From positions 2,728,001-2,792,000 of the forward strand of contig NZ_JAGPYQ010000001.1 of assembly GCF_018070025.1 (NCBI RefSeq): DNA of 64,000 nt, written 5' to 3'. Shown piece after piece: positions 1-7,785 of this stretch. The stretch comes from Streptomyces liliiviolaceus. Its GTDB lineage: Bacteria > Actinomycetota > Actinomycetes > Streptomycetales > Streptomycetaceae. The notes under the pieces are model-generated. The model did not search any database. It was given only the letters and a program-made list of their open reading frames with translations, and had not been told where the DNA came from. The position numbers and the translations under genes were made by a program. Position 1 is the stretch's first letter. Each line of letters begins with the position of its first letter.

Positions 1-82
1 GCCGATCAACCTGTGCGGCAACACCGTGAACGTCATCGCTCTGCTGAACCCGGCGTTCGGCAACGAGTGCGCCAACGACTGA
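1..82 (+). CDS. chaplin, C-terminal fragment cut by the window edge
   Basis: Only the last 26 codons before the TGA are present. They read through a typical chaplin motif: hydrophobic residues, a first Cys in LCGN, the NPAFGN block, and a second Cys four residues before the end. Chaplins are small secreted amyloid-forming surfactants that let aerial hyphae break the water surface; the two Cys form a disulphide. The segment is nearly identical to the end of the chaplin domain at 4852-5118, so the two chaplins flank the tyrosinase genes. In S. coelicolor chpF and chpG flank melC in this way (from memory). The protein ends right after the chaplin domain, as usual for short chaplins. Confidence 0.93.
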   Translation, partial: PINLCGNTVNVIALLNPAFGNECAND

Positions 83-100
83 CGTCGAAGCCCGGCCCCT

Positions 101-136
101 GATCGGCCGTCCTCCCTCCGGGGAGGGCGGCCGATC
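101..136 (+). terminator. hairpin after the chaplin gene
   Basis: A 16-bp stem (one G-T wobble) with a TCCG loop begins 18 bases after the chaplin stop codon. There is no U-tract, as is common for terminators in Streptomyces. Confidence 0.75.
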
Positions 137-322
137 GGCGTTGCCCCGAATGGGGGGAGGGGCGGCAAGTGCCGTCGGCGGGGCCGGGCATGGCGGCTCA
201 TCAGGGACAACGGTCACGGCGGTGGGTACGGGCCGCCGCGGCGCGCGTGCGACCGGTTGCAGGCGGAGGTCACCGATTCCACGGTGGGCACAGGACCCGA
301 CGCACCATCGAAAGGACCCTCC

Positions 323-1162
323 ATGCGTGCTCTGCCCGCGCGGCGAATCGCGACCTCCGCACTCTGCGCCACCTTCCTGCTGGGGATCGCCGGACCCGCC
401 GCCGTGGCCGCCGACCACGACCCGGCGCACGGCGCCCGCGCCGCGGCCGCCCCCGTCGCGGCGCTGCCCGCGACAGCGGTCCGGGCACCGGTGCCCGAGG
501 CGGACACCCTGCTGGCACAGTCCGCCGGCCTCGCCGATGTCGCCGGAGTGCTGAAGCCGGTCACCGACCTCCTCACCGCCGCGCTCAAGGCCGACGGCGG
601 GAAGCTGCCCGCCGCCGACGCCGCGAAGCTCGGCGACGCGGTGAAGGAGGCCGTCGCCAAGGTCACGGCGTCGGCACCGGCCGCTCCGCAGACCCCGCCG
701 GCGAAGACACCGGCCGAGCCGCAGACGCCGACCGTTCCGAAGACACCGACCGAGCCGCAGACGCCGACTGTTCCGAAGACGCCGACCGTTCCGAAGACGC
801 CGGCGGAGGGGAACTCACCCGCCGATCCCGAGATCCCGGTCGCTCCGCCGGCGATCCTGCCGGCGCTTCCCGGTGCCCCCGCGCTCCCTGCGCTTCCCGC
901 GCGGGACGCGTCCGGCCGCGTGGCCGCGCCCGACCTCAGGGCCGACGCGCTCAAGGCCCTCCAGAGCTCGGTCGACTCCCTGGTCGAGGCGGCGGTCGCG
1001 GGAGACTCCGCAGCTGTGGGGACGGCCGCGAAGCAGACCGTGAGCGGCATGGTCGACTTCGTCGCCGCGGTGGCGGTGGGCGGCGCCCTGCCCGCACCGA
1101 ACCTGCCGGGGCTGCCCAAGCTGCCGACGACCACGGCCGCACAGTCGGGGAGCGGTCGCTGA
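323..1162 (+). CDS. secreted Ala/Pro-rich protein with TP-repeat linker
   Basis: The protein has 279 residues. The ATG at 323 follows GAAAGGAC and gives a clear signal peptide: MRALPARR, a hydrophobic stretch, then AVAA before the cleavage site. A low-complexity linker at about residues 130-165 is built from repeated PKTPTEPQTPTV-like units encoded by near-identical DNA repeats. After it comes a second Ala-rich, probably helical region. No catalytic motif, Cys or sortase signal is visible. The position between a chaplin and the tyrosinase genes suggests an extracellular or cell-wall role during aerial growth, but that is inference. I do not recognise the family. Confidence 0.8.
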   Translation: MRALPARRIATSALCATFLLGIAGPAAVAADHDPAHGARAAAAPVAALPATAVRAPVPEADTLLAQSAGLADVAGVLKPVTDLLTAALKADGGKLPAADAAKLGDAVKEAVAKVTASAPAAPQTPPAKTPAEPQTPTVPKTPTEPQTPTVPKTPTVPKTPAEGNSPADPEIPVAPPAILPALPGAPALPALPARDASGRVAAPDLRADALKALQSSVDSLVEAAVAGDSAAVGTAAKQTVSGMVDFVAAVAVGGALPAPNLPGLPKLPTTTAAQSGSGR

Positions 1163-1183
1163 GGCGAAGCAGCCACCGCCCCG

Positions 1184-1222
1184 GCCGTCGGGCCGGCCCG
1201 TCACCCGGGCCGGCCCGACGGC
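1184..1222 (+). terminator. strong perfect hairpin terminator
   Basis: A perfect 17-bp stem (1184-1200 with 1206-1222) and 5-base loop starts 21 bases after the stop codon of the secreted-protein gene, followed by TGTTCC. Confidence 0.85.
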
Positions 1223-1447
1223 TGTTCCACCTGTGTTTGCACAATCTTTCAGGGTTCTCATATGAGGGATCCCATTTGGTGATGAAACACAGCCTTCAAT
1301 CGGGTGGGTTCCAGGAATTTTCAGCGTTCGGGGTTTCCGCCCGGACGAGGGGTCGTTGGGCAGCGAGCAGTGCGAGAGCAGGCATGCACGGTGCCTGAAC
1401 ACCGAGAATTCCCTCTGGTGACGCGAGTCACCGATGAAAGGAACACG

Positions 1448-1744
1448 ATGAAGTCCCTGAAGGCCGCCGCTGTCGTTGCCGGGTCCATGGCCATCGCTGG
1501 TGTGGCCGCGCCCGCCTTTGCCGCCGACCTCACGCCTCCCACGAGCCTCAACGGCGGCCTCAACTCGGCTCTCACCCAGCTCACCACCCAGCCGGTGGAC
1601 GCCATGCCCCTGCAGTCGCAGTCGAGGGCACTCGACACGGAGAACCAGGACTCCGCGCTCAGCACCCTCAACGACGCGACGGACGCCCTGAACTCGGCGG
1701 GCGGACCCACGGGTCTCCTGGGCGGGCTGCCCCTCCAGAAGTGA
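1448..1744 (+). CDS. small secreted protein
   Basis: The protein has 98 residues. The ATG at 1448 has GAAAGGA a few bases upstream. The first 27 residues form a classic Sec signal (MKSLKAAAVV then APAFAAD). The mature part of about 70 residues is polar, has no Cys, and is rich in Asn, Leu, Thr and Ser, ending GGLPLQK. No known domain is visible. It has its own 285-base upstream region containing the previous gene's terminator, so it is probably transcribed separately. Abundant small secreted proteins are usual in this chaplin/tyrosinase neighbourhood; the function is unknown. Confidence 0.8.
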   Translation: MKSLKAAAVVAGSMAIAGVAAPAFAADLTPPTSLNGGLNSALTQLTTQPVDAMPLQSQSRALDTENQDSALSTLNDATDALNSAGGPTGLLGGLPLQK

Positions 1745-1826
1745 CGCGGGGCCGTACGGAAGCGACGCGGAGTCCGTTGAGGACGGGAAGCGACGCGGAA
1801 TCCGTACGGGAGTGGAAGTGACGCGG
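1739..1826. repeat. four imperfect direct repeats (AAGYGACGCGG)
   Basis: Copies of AAG(C/T)GACGCGG begin at 1739, 1760, 1788 and 1816 (spacings 21, 28 and 28). The first overlaps the stop codon of the small secreted protein. The rest of the 313-base gap to 2058 holds no gene or clear promoter that I can see. Confidence 0.6.
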
Positions 1827-2057
1827 GGCCGGTTGCGCATCAGCGCGGACCGGCCCTTCGCGCAGGGCCTCCCGCCCCACCCCCACCGTCCCCGCCCATT
1901 CGCCGCGCTTACGGCTGTTCCTTTCCGGTGTCCGAACTGTTTCCCTCTTCCCACCCGTTCGACCCCGTCCCTCGTTCGTGTGGAGACCTTCAAGGAAATC
2001 CCCCGGGCGGGTGAGAAAGGGAGCGGACGCATTCCGACACGTCGATACGGTTCCGCG

Positions 2058-2555
2058 GTGACCTCAATCTCCAGTGAAACGCGCCCTTTCCCCGCCGCGG
2101 ACCTCGGCACCCTCGTCGTCATGGCGTGGAGCGGTGAACAGCCCGACGGCGACATGCCCTATCTCCTCGCCTACTCCCTCGGCGACGGCGCGAACGGCCC
2201 CGAGGGCTCCGCGGCCGCCGTCGAGCAGCTGCTGAAGGCCAACGGACTGCCCCTCGGCGACGAGATCGTCGATGCCACCCGGCAGCCGAGCTTCCCGGTC
2301 AGCCTCCTCGTCGAGTCGGGTCAGGCCGTCGTCAGCATGACCCAGCTCAACGCCCAGTGCCCCGTACCGCCCGAGTGGCTCGAAGCCGTCGGCGAACGCG
2401 GCTACGCCTACTTCCTGTTCACCACCCGCCCGTGGGCCGAGGCCGAGCCGGGCAAGCCCGTCGAGCCGGAGGCGCTGGCCGCCTTCGCCGGCGACGAGGA
2501 GACCCTGAACAACGCGACGCACGCCCTCGTCCCGGCACGCAGCCTGCGCGCCTGA
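2058..2555 (+). CDS. DUF5949 family protein
   Basis: The protein has 165 residues. I recognise the DUF5949 pattern of actinobacteria: LGTLVVMAWSG near the N-terminus, then PYLLAYSLGDG, then a conserved aromatic block ending FLFTTRPW. It appears cytoplasmic, with no signal peptide or membrane segment. I chose the GTG at 2058, which gives the usual VTSISSET-type N-terminus; upstream in-frame starts would add an unconserved Pro/Arg-rich extension. No function is established for this family. It stands alone between secreted-protein genes. Confidence 0.8.
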   Translation: MTSISSETRPFPAADLGTLVVMAWSGEQPDGDMPYLLAYSLGDGANGPEGSAAAVEQLLKANGLPLGDEIVDATRQPSFPVSLLVESGQAVVSMTQLNAQCPVPPEWLEAVGERGYAYFLFTTRPWAEAEPGKPVEPEALAAFAGDEETLNNATHALVPARSLRA

Positions 2556-2745
2556 GCCCGCGCACCGCGCCCGATCGCGCGACCCGGGGCTTCTCGGGGC
2601 CCCGGGAGGCTCGCGCCGACGCTGCGGTGGGACTTATGGACGAGCTGAAGATTGCGTCGACCGGGGGAATTTTGACCGGATCCCGAGCGCCGGGTCGTTA
2701 CCCGTTCCGGACGCACCCTCCCGAATCCCGAAAGGCCCGTGCCTG

Positions 2746-3252
2746 ATGAAGTCGACCACCCGAGGAACTCTTGCCGCCGTCGTCACCTGTGTGGCGGCAG
2801 CCGTCGCGACGCCCGCCGTCGCGGCCGACGGGGTTCCGGTCGCCGTGCCCCTGGAAGGTGTGGAGAACGCCCTGAACATGGAGATGCCCAGGATCGCCGG
2901 CACCGTGCCGCTGATCACGCCGGGCAGCCCCGACGGGCCGCGGTACGTCGAGGGCCGGCTCCTGCCCGAGCGCGCCCTCCCGCAGCTGCCGGTCACCAGC
3001 GACCTGCCCTCGGTCGACCTGCGTACGCCGGTGCCGCGCCTGCTCGGGGACACCTTCGACCACCTCGCCGCCAGCACGCCCTCCTCCGGTCTGCGCGCCC
3101 TGACGCCCGGCGCCTCGCTGGACGCCCCGCTGACCGCGCCGCGCGCCGACATGCTCGGCCTCCCGGCCGCGAAGCTGCCCCAGCTGGCCGTGCTGACGCC
3201 GGTCCTGCAGGCGGCACCGGGCGCGACCCTGGGCGTCGCTCCGGGCCTGTAG
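2746..3252 (+). CDS. secreted protein, unknown function
   Basis: The protein has 168 residues. An ATG at 2746 with GAAAGG upstream starts a Sec signal peptide (MKSTTRGTLAAVV ... TPAVAAD). The mature part is rich in Leu, Pro and Ala, without Cys, and contains repeated short LP/TP motifs ending APGATLGVAPGL. It has no recognisable domain. It resembles in style the other secreted proteins at 323 and 1448. It ends 41 bases before melC1 on the same strand and could be co-transcribed with the tyrosinase pair. Confidence 0.78.
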   Translation: MKSTTRGTLAAVVTCVAAAVATPAVAADGVPVAVPLEGVENALNMEMPRIAGTVPLITPGSPDGPRYVEGRLLPERALPQLPVTSDLPSVDLRTPVPRLLGDTFDHLAASTPSSGLRALTPGASLDAPLTAPRADMLGLPAAKLPQLAVLTPVLQAAPGATLGVAPGL

Positions 3253-3293
3253 GCACCGACAGCGCGGACAGGACGTATCCGAGGGGGCGGGGA

Positions 3294-3827
3294 ATGCGGG
3301 TGAGAGTGGGGAACGGCACGCGGCGCGAGGTCCTGAGAGGGGTGCTCGCCGCGGCCGTGGCGGCAGCGGTGGCTCCGTTCGTCGCGGCATCGGCACCGAC
3401 GCGCGGCGGGCCGTACGCGCCCGGTGGCCCCGCCGGTGGGCCGTACGCACAGGGTGGCCCCGCCGGTGGGCCGTCCCGCGAACTGGCCGACTTCGAGGCG
3501 CGGTTCGCCGGCGGGTTCGACGAGATGTACGGCGGATGCCGGATCCGCGGCTGCAAGGACGAGGCGGCCGGCGGCGTACGCCGGGCAGGGAACGCGCGCA
3601 CGGCTCCCACCGGGGCCTGGCGGGTCACGGTGGACGACCGGCCGCTGCATCTCATGCGGCGGGCCGACGGCGGTTATCTGACGATGATCGACCACTACCA
3701 GGCGTACCCGACACCGCTGGCCGCCGCCCGCGCCGCCGTGGACGAACTGGGCGGCACGCTGCGGCTGCGCGCGGCCACCGCGGACGCGGAGCCGGGGGAG
3801 GGGCACGGACATGGCGTACACGCGTAA
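3294..3827 (+). CDS. melC1: tyrosinase copper chaperone / Tat carrier MelC1
   Basis: The protein has 177 residues and begins at an ATG behind GAGGGGGCGGGGA. MelC1 delivers copper to apotyrosinase MelC2 and carries it out through the Tat pathway. The N-terminus has a twin-arginine signal (GTRREVLRG) and a hydrophobic Ala/Val stretch. The family core follows: FDEMYGGCRIRG, then RPLHLMRRADGGYLTMIDHYQAYPTPLAAARAAV in outline. The C-terminus ends GHGHGVHA, a likely copper-binding His tail. An unusual insertion (two copies of a GGPYAxGGPA unit, from a duplicated 27-30 bp DNA segment) sits just after the signal. It overlaps melC2 by 17 bases. Confidence 0.93.
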   Translation: MRVRVGNGTRREVLRGVLAAAVAAAVAPFVAASAPTRGGPYAPGGPAGGPYAQGGPAGGPSRELADFEARFAGGFDEMYGGCRIRGCKDEAAGGVRRAGNARTAPTGAWRVTVDDRPLHLMRRADGGYLTMIDHYQAYPTPLAAARAAVDELGGTLRLRAATADAEPGEGHGHGVHA

Positions 3828-4677
3828 GAACGTGAGCGCGCTGACAGGTTCGGAGAAGCGCAGGCTCGTCGGCGCGTTCCTGGAGATCAAACGCACCGGC
3901 GAGTACGACGAATTCGTGCGCATGCACATCGACCACTATGTGTCGGACGGTGAGGACGGGCTGCGCGCGGCCCATATGACCCCCTCCTTCCTGCCCTGGC
4001 ACCGGCGGTTCCTGCTGGACCTGGAGCGGGCGCTGCGCAGGGTGGACTCCGGGGTGTCCGTGCCGTACTGGGACTGGACGAAGGACCGCACCCCCGCCGC
4101 CTCGCTGTGGGCGGAGGACCTCCTCGGGGGCAACGGGCGCCGGTCCGACCACCAGGTGACGACCGGCCCGTTCGCGCGCCGGCACAAGAAGTGGGTCGTC
4201 AAGGAGTCGATGACCGACGGCGACTACCTCACGCGCGACTTCGGCAGGCCCCGCGATCCGCTGGCCCTGCCCACCGCGGGCGAACTCGCCGACGCCCTCG
4301 ACGATCCCGTGTACGACACGAAGCCCTGGGACTCCACCTCCGGCCGCGGCTTCCGCAACAAGCTGGAGGGGTGGGGGACCGGGCGGGGCAACGACGCGTG
4401 GCGCAACCACAACCGCGTCCACCGCTGGGTCGGCGGGCACATGCTGGGCGGCGGCTCCGTCAACGACCCCGTCTTCTGGCTGCACCACTCCTTCGTGGAC
4501 CTGCTCTGGACGCGCTGGCAGAAGCGGCACCAGGGCGCACGGTATCTGCCCGAGTCGCCGCCGCAACTGGGGGAGCGGGCGTACGGGCGGATCGTCGCGC
4601 GGCACGAGGAGATGCCCCCGTGGGGCGTGACGCCGGACCAACTGGAGGACCACAGCCGGATCTACCGGTACGTGTGA
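3811..4677 (+). CDS. melC2: tyrosinase (MelC2), type-3 copper monophenol oxidase
   Basis: The protein has 288 residues, normal for Streptomyces tyrosinases. It oxidises tyrosine to dopaquinone, the first step of melanin formation. The CuA ligands are visible as His39, His55 and His64 (AAHMTPSFLPWHRRFLL), and the CuB ligands as His200, His204 and His225 (WRNHNRVHRWVGG ... NDPVFWLHH). It has no signal peptide of its own, as expected for a protein exported bound to MelC1. Translation is coupled to melC1 through the 17-base overlap. A 20-bp repeat and a hairpin terminator lie downstream. Confidence 0.95.
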   Translation: MAYTRKNVSALTGSEKRRLVGAFLEIKRTGEYDEFVRMHIDHYVSDGEDGLRAAHMTPSFLPWHRRFLLDLERALRRVDSGVSVPYWDWTKDRTPAASLWAEDLLGGNGRRSDHQVTTGPFARRHKKWVVKESMTDGDYLTRDFGRPRDPLALPTAGELADALDDPVYDTKPWDSTSGRGFRNKLEGWGTGRGNDAWRNHNRVHRWVGGHMLGGGSVNDPVFWLHHSFVDLLWTRWQKRHQGARYLPESPPQLGERAYGRIVARHEEMPPWGVTPDQLEDHSRIYRYV

Positions 4678-4680
4678 GGC

Positions 4681-4740
4681 GCTCGCGCGGGCGGTGAAGT
4701 GCGCGCGCGGGCGGTGAAGTGCGCGCGCGGGCGGTGAGGC
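4681..4740. repeat. three tandem 20-bp units after melC2
   Basis: Three near-identical 20-bp units of the type GCGCGCGCGGGCGGTGAAGT lie directly after the melC2 stop codon, followed by shorter GCGTGGGGT repeats to about 4790. The segment between the tyrosinase stop and the terminator contains no gene. Confidence 0.85.
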
Positions 4741-4799
4741 GCCCGGGTGCGTGGGGTGCGTGGGGTGCCGCGTGTGGGGTGCTGCGTGGGTCACGAGGA

Positions 4800-4829
4800 G
4801 GCCCCCGGCGGTGGATACCGCCGGGGGCC
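4800..4829. terminator. bidirectional hairpin between melC2 and the chaplin gene
   Basis: A perfect 13-bp stem (4800-4812 with 4817-4829) and GGAT loop lies between the convergent tyrosinase and chaplin genes, so it can serve both. Confidence 0.88.
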
Positions 4830-4851
4830 TTCGCTTCGGTGGTGCGGCGAC

Positions 4852-5118
4852 TCAGTGGCCGTAACCCTCGTGGGTGTCGCTGATGTTGGCGCACTGGTTG
4901 CCGAATGCCGGGTTCAGCAGGGCGATGACGTTCACGGTGTTGCCGCAGAGGTTGACCGGGATGTGGACCGGAACCTGGACGACGTTGCCCGACGCCACGC
5001 CGGGCGAGCCGACGGCCGTGCCCGCGGCGTCCGCGTCCGCCATGGCCAGACCGGCACCACTGAGCACAACGGCACCCGTGCCGAGAGCGACGACGGCTGC
5101 CTTCGCGATGCGAGACAT
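4852..5118 (-). CDS. short chaplin with C-terminal extension
   Basis: The protein has 88 residues. The start ATG at 5118 follows AAGGAG with good spacing. Residues 1-28 are a Sec signal (MSRIAKAAVVAL ... AMADADA). One chaplin domain follows (GNVVQVPVHIPVNLCGN ... NPAFGNQCAN) with the two conserved Cys. Chaplins coat aerial hyphae and spores as amyloid. The extra tail after the second Cys (ISDTHEGYGH) is unusual: short chaplins mostly end within a few residues, as the copy at 1-82 does. By position it would be the chpG-like member next to melC2 (synteny from memory). Confidence 0.92.
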   Translation of the reverse strand: MSRIAKAAVVALGTGAVVLSGAGLAMADADAAGTAVGSPGVASGNVVQVPVHIPVNLCGNTVNVIALLNPAFGNQCANISDTHEGYGH

Positions 5119-5291
5119 CACGTTTCTCCTTCGAATCGGTGAGCGCGGAGGCATGAACGCGACCGCACTGCCCCTTCAACGCGAGGACTCACAGCGGGTA
5201 ACGGCACTCAACGTGACATCATTCACCAAGATGTGTCATACCGGGTCATTGGTCATATGAGCTGCCTGGTCTGTTCGCGGGTGTGCGCCGT

Positions 5292-6842
5292 TCACGGGCG
5301 GGTGCAGAAGCCCGTCGGGTCGGCGGCCGGGGGGCGGCACTGGAGCTTGTAGTCGGCCGCGCTCGTGCTGGCGTACCGGCCGACGCACGTGGTCGGCGTG
5401 GTCCTGCCGCGCTCCTCGCAGAAGGCCAGGGCCTCGCGGCCGTCGGTGAAGGGGCCCGGCGCGTACAGGACCCAGTAACCCGGGCGCAGGGACGCGTAGT
5501 CGTCGCTGCGGAGGTAGACGGCCTCGGGGACGGACTTGCGCACGGCGGCGAGCCGCCGGTCCCGGGCGGCGGTGCCGGAGCCGACCGGTTCGGAGAAGAG
5601 CTGGGCGATCCACCGGCCTCCGGAGGCGGGCGAGGAGCCGGGGGAGGACCCGGGGGCGGACGGCTCGGCCGTGGGCTTCGGAGTGGGCGTCGACGACTGC
5701 TTCGAGGACGGTGAGGGCGTGGAGTCCGGCGAGGACGACGTGGTGGCGGGGGCCCCGGCGCCCTTGGCGCCGTCCTCCTTGCCGTCGCCGCCTCCCTGGT
5801 CGCCCAGAGTGAGCACCAGAGCGGTCGCGGCGGTCGCGAGGGCGACCACGACGACGGCGACGGTGGCGACGAGGGCGGCACGCCCTCCGCGTCCTTCGTG
5901 CCCGGACTGGCGGTCGTCCCCGACACGCGTCGGTTCTTCTCCTGGGGCGCCGGCCGGGACGCCCGGGGCGCCGGCCGGGGGCGTCGTGGGGCCCGGCGGC
6001 AGCGGGGCGGTCGTCGTCGGCAGGGCCCAGTCCGGCGTCGCACCCGATTCGACCTGCGCCAGCATCGCGTCCAGGCGTGCCGCGTCGGGGCGGGCCGCCG
6101 GATCCCGTACGAGCAGGACCTGGAGCACGGGTGCCAGCGGGCCGGAGCGCACCGGCGGGGGCAGGGCGTCGTCGAGCACGGCGGCCAGGGTGGCCAGGGT
6201 CGTTCCGCGGCGCAGCGGACTGACGCCCTCCACGCACACGTACAGGACGAGCCCCAGGGACCAGAGGTCGGACGCCGGGTCGTCGTCGTTGCCGCGGATC
6301 CGCTCGGGGGCGATGTACTCGGGTGAGCCGATGAGTTCGCCGGTCGCCGTCAGGGCGGTGGAACCCTGGAGCGCCGCGATGCCGAAGTCGGTGAGGACCG
6401 CGGAGCCGTCGGCGCGCAGCAGGATGTTGGCGGGTTTGACGTCCCGGTGCTGCACCCCGGCCGCGTCGGCGGCGCGCAGGGCGCCGAGCACCTGGCGGCC
6501 CAGCCGGGCGGCCTCCGTGGGCGACAACGGGCCGTCGGTGAGCCGCTCCTGGAGCGAGACGCCTTCGACCAGCTCCATCACGAGCCAGGGGTGCGGGTCG
6601 TCGTTCACGATGTGATGGATCATCACCACGTTCGGGTGGCTGACCCGGGCCAGCGCCCGTGCCTCCCGCAGCACGCGTTCGCGGACGGCTTCCGAGGCCG
6701 CCGCGTCGTGCCGTACGGCCTTCAGGGCGACCTCCCGGTGCAGCACGCTGTCCCGCGCCCGCCACACCGTGCCCATCCCCCCGCTGCCGAGCCGCGCGAC
6801 CAGCTCGAAGCGACCGTCGATCATGTCCCCCGGTGCGTTCAT
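5292..6842 (-). CDS. membrane Ser/Thr protein kinase with extracellular domain
   Basis: The protein has 516 residues. The N-terminal Hanks-type kinase domain (about 10-265) is complete: the glycine loop GSGGMGTVW at 19-27, Lys41, the catalytic HRDVKPAN at 132-139, and DFG at 152-154. A Pro-rich linker (about 270-310), one membrane helix (about 322-346) and an S/T/P-rich stalk follow. The outer domain of about 105 residues starts WIAQLFSEP and resembles a SPOR-like fold; it also has several Cys. It probably senses wall material or another external ligand. I start it at the ATG that gives MNAPGDMIDGRFELV. No clear ribosome binding site precedes it, so the transcript may be leaderless. Confidence 0.93.
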   Translation of the reverse strand: MNAPGDMIDGRFELVARLGSGGMGTVWRARDSVLHREVALKAVRHDAAASEAVRERVLREARALARVSHPNVVMIHHIVNDDPHPWLVMELVEGVSLQERLTDGPLSPTEAARLGRQVLGALRAADAAGVQHRDVKPANILLRADGSAVLTDFGIAALQGSTALTATGELIGSPEYIAPERIRGNDDDPASDLWSLGLVLYVCVEGVSPLRRGTTLATLAAVLDDALPPPVRSGPLAPVLQVLLVRDPAARPDAARLDAMLAQVESGATPDWALPTTTAPLPPGPTTPPAGAPGVPAGAPGEEPTRVGDDRQSGHEGRGGRAALVATVAVVVVALATAATALVLTLGDQGGGDGKEDGAKGAGAPATTSSSPDSTPSPSSKQSSTPTPKPTAEPSAPGSSPGSSPASGGRWIAQLFSEPVGSGTAARDRRLAAVRKSVPEAVYLRSDDYASLRPGYWVLYAPGPFTDGREALAFCEERGRTTPTTCVGRYASTSAADYKLQCRPPAADPTGFCTRP

Positions 6843-6900
6843 GGCGGACAGATTAGTGGGGGTGGTGGGGGGTGGGCGGGGCCGAGGGAGCGGGCGGGCG

Positions 6901-7098
6901 AGCACCGCGCAGTCGGGCACGGGCGAGTCCGGTACGACGGGGTCCGGCGCCACGGCGGGCAAGCCGTCGGGCACAGCCGCCGAGTCCGGCACGAAGTGCA
7001 CGGACCAGGTCGACTACGCGGGCGACCCGCGCTCGAACGCCGGGATCAACTCGATCGGGGAGGACACGGGCACGTGCCCGCCGGTCGAGCAGAAGTGA
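6901..7098 (+). pseudogene. 3' remnant of a small secreted-protein gene
   Basis: In one frame the DNA reads a Ser/Gly/Thr-rich spacer followed by a well-formed tail: KCTDQVDYAGDPRSNAGIN, then SIGEDTGTCPPVEQK and a stop at 7098. The paired Cys and the balanced composition look like the C-terminal domain of a secreted actinobacterial protein. No signal peptide or start region can be found upstream, because the frame runs straight into the start of the divergent kinase gene. I read it as the 3' part of a gene whose 5' end was deleted. A short intact protein starting at an unusual codon is less likely. Confidence 0.5.
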
Positions 7099-7201
7099 CT
7101 CGCTGACCGTCTTCCCCCCCCACACACACATCGCATCGGGGATGAACAGCTGCCTGCCGGCCGTCGTTTCGCAGGGCTGCCGGAAGGTCCAATATGGGGC
7201 C

Positions 7202-7230
7202 CTGACAGTCGTTGGCGCGGCCCGTAAAAT
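7202..7230 (+). promoter_or_regulatory. near-consensus housekeeping promoter of the four-gene island
   Basis: CTGACA (7202-7207), a 17-base spacer and TAAAAT (7225-7230) differ from the sigma-70/HrdB consensus by one base in each hexamer. Transcription would start near 7236-7238, giving a short leader before the GTG at 7274. Confidence 0.72.
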
Positions 7231-7273
7231 CCCGACCACTGTGTGCCACCGTAGGGGGACATTGGGGGCTTTC

Positions 7274-7777
7274 GTGCTCGATGCGAAGCAGCATCAGGGC
7301 AAGTTCGGCGAAGACTACGTCCGTGTGCTGGCCTCTGCGGCAGGGCTGATCGTCGTGCAGGGCGATATCGACGCGGACGGGGTCGACCTCGGGTTCCGCG
7401 CCACCGGCCGCTACGGACGGACGCTGTCACCCACTGTCGAGGCTCAGATCAAGACATGGTCGAAGCCGTCCGTGTCGTCCGGCCACCTGAACTTCCGCGG
7501 GCTCAACGAGCGGCAGTTCAACAAGCTCGCCGGCCCCGACTTCACCGTGCCCCGGTTTCTGTTCGTCATCTGCGTCCCCGCCGACAACCAGGCGTACGCG
7601 GCCATGCGCACCGACGGTGTGATGCTCCGTCACCTCGGCTACTTCGTCTCGCTTCGCGCCGAGGAGCCGATCAAGGACCCCGACCGTCGCCGAAGGCGTC
7701 CGGTCAGAGTTCCGACGGCGAACGTGCTCACCGCCGCCTCGTTGCGCCGGCTCGCCGAGACGCAGTCCGACTGGTAG
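7274..7777 (+). CDS. DUF4365 domain protein, predicted PD-(D/E)XK-type nuclease
   Basis: The protein has 167 residues. The sequence opens KQHQGKFGEDYVRVLASAAG, then GDIDADGVDLGF, then VEAQIKTWSK. This is the DUF4365 pattern: an N-terminal helix with a conserved Glu, a metal-binding Asp (about D38) and a QxK motif (Q58, K60) as in the Q/E-x-K variant of restriction-like nucleases. I chose GTG 7274 because it has a GGGGG tract 5 bases upstream and a predicted transcription start about 37 bases before it; TTG 7262 is the alternative. It is the first gene of the island operon, 8 bases before the next gene. In the system it would be the DNA-cutting effector (inference). Confidence 0.78.
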   Translation: MLDAKQHQGKFGEDYVRVLASAAGLIVVQGDIDADGVDLGFRATGRYGRTLSPTVEAQIKTWSKPSVSSGHLNFRGLNERQFNKLAGPDFTVPRFLFVICVPADNQAYAAMRTDGVMLRHLGYFVSLRAEEPIKDPDRRRRRPVRVPTANVLTAASLRRLAETQSDW

Positions 7778-7785
7778 GGGAAGCG

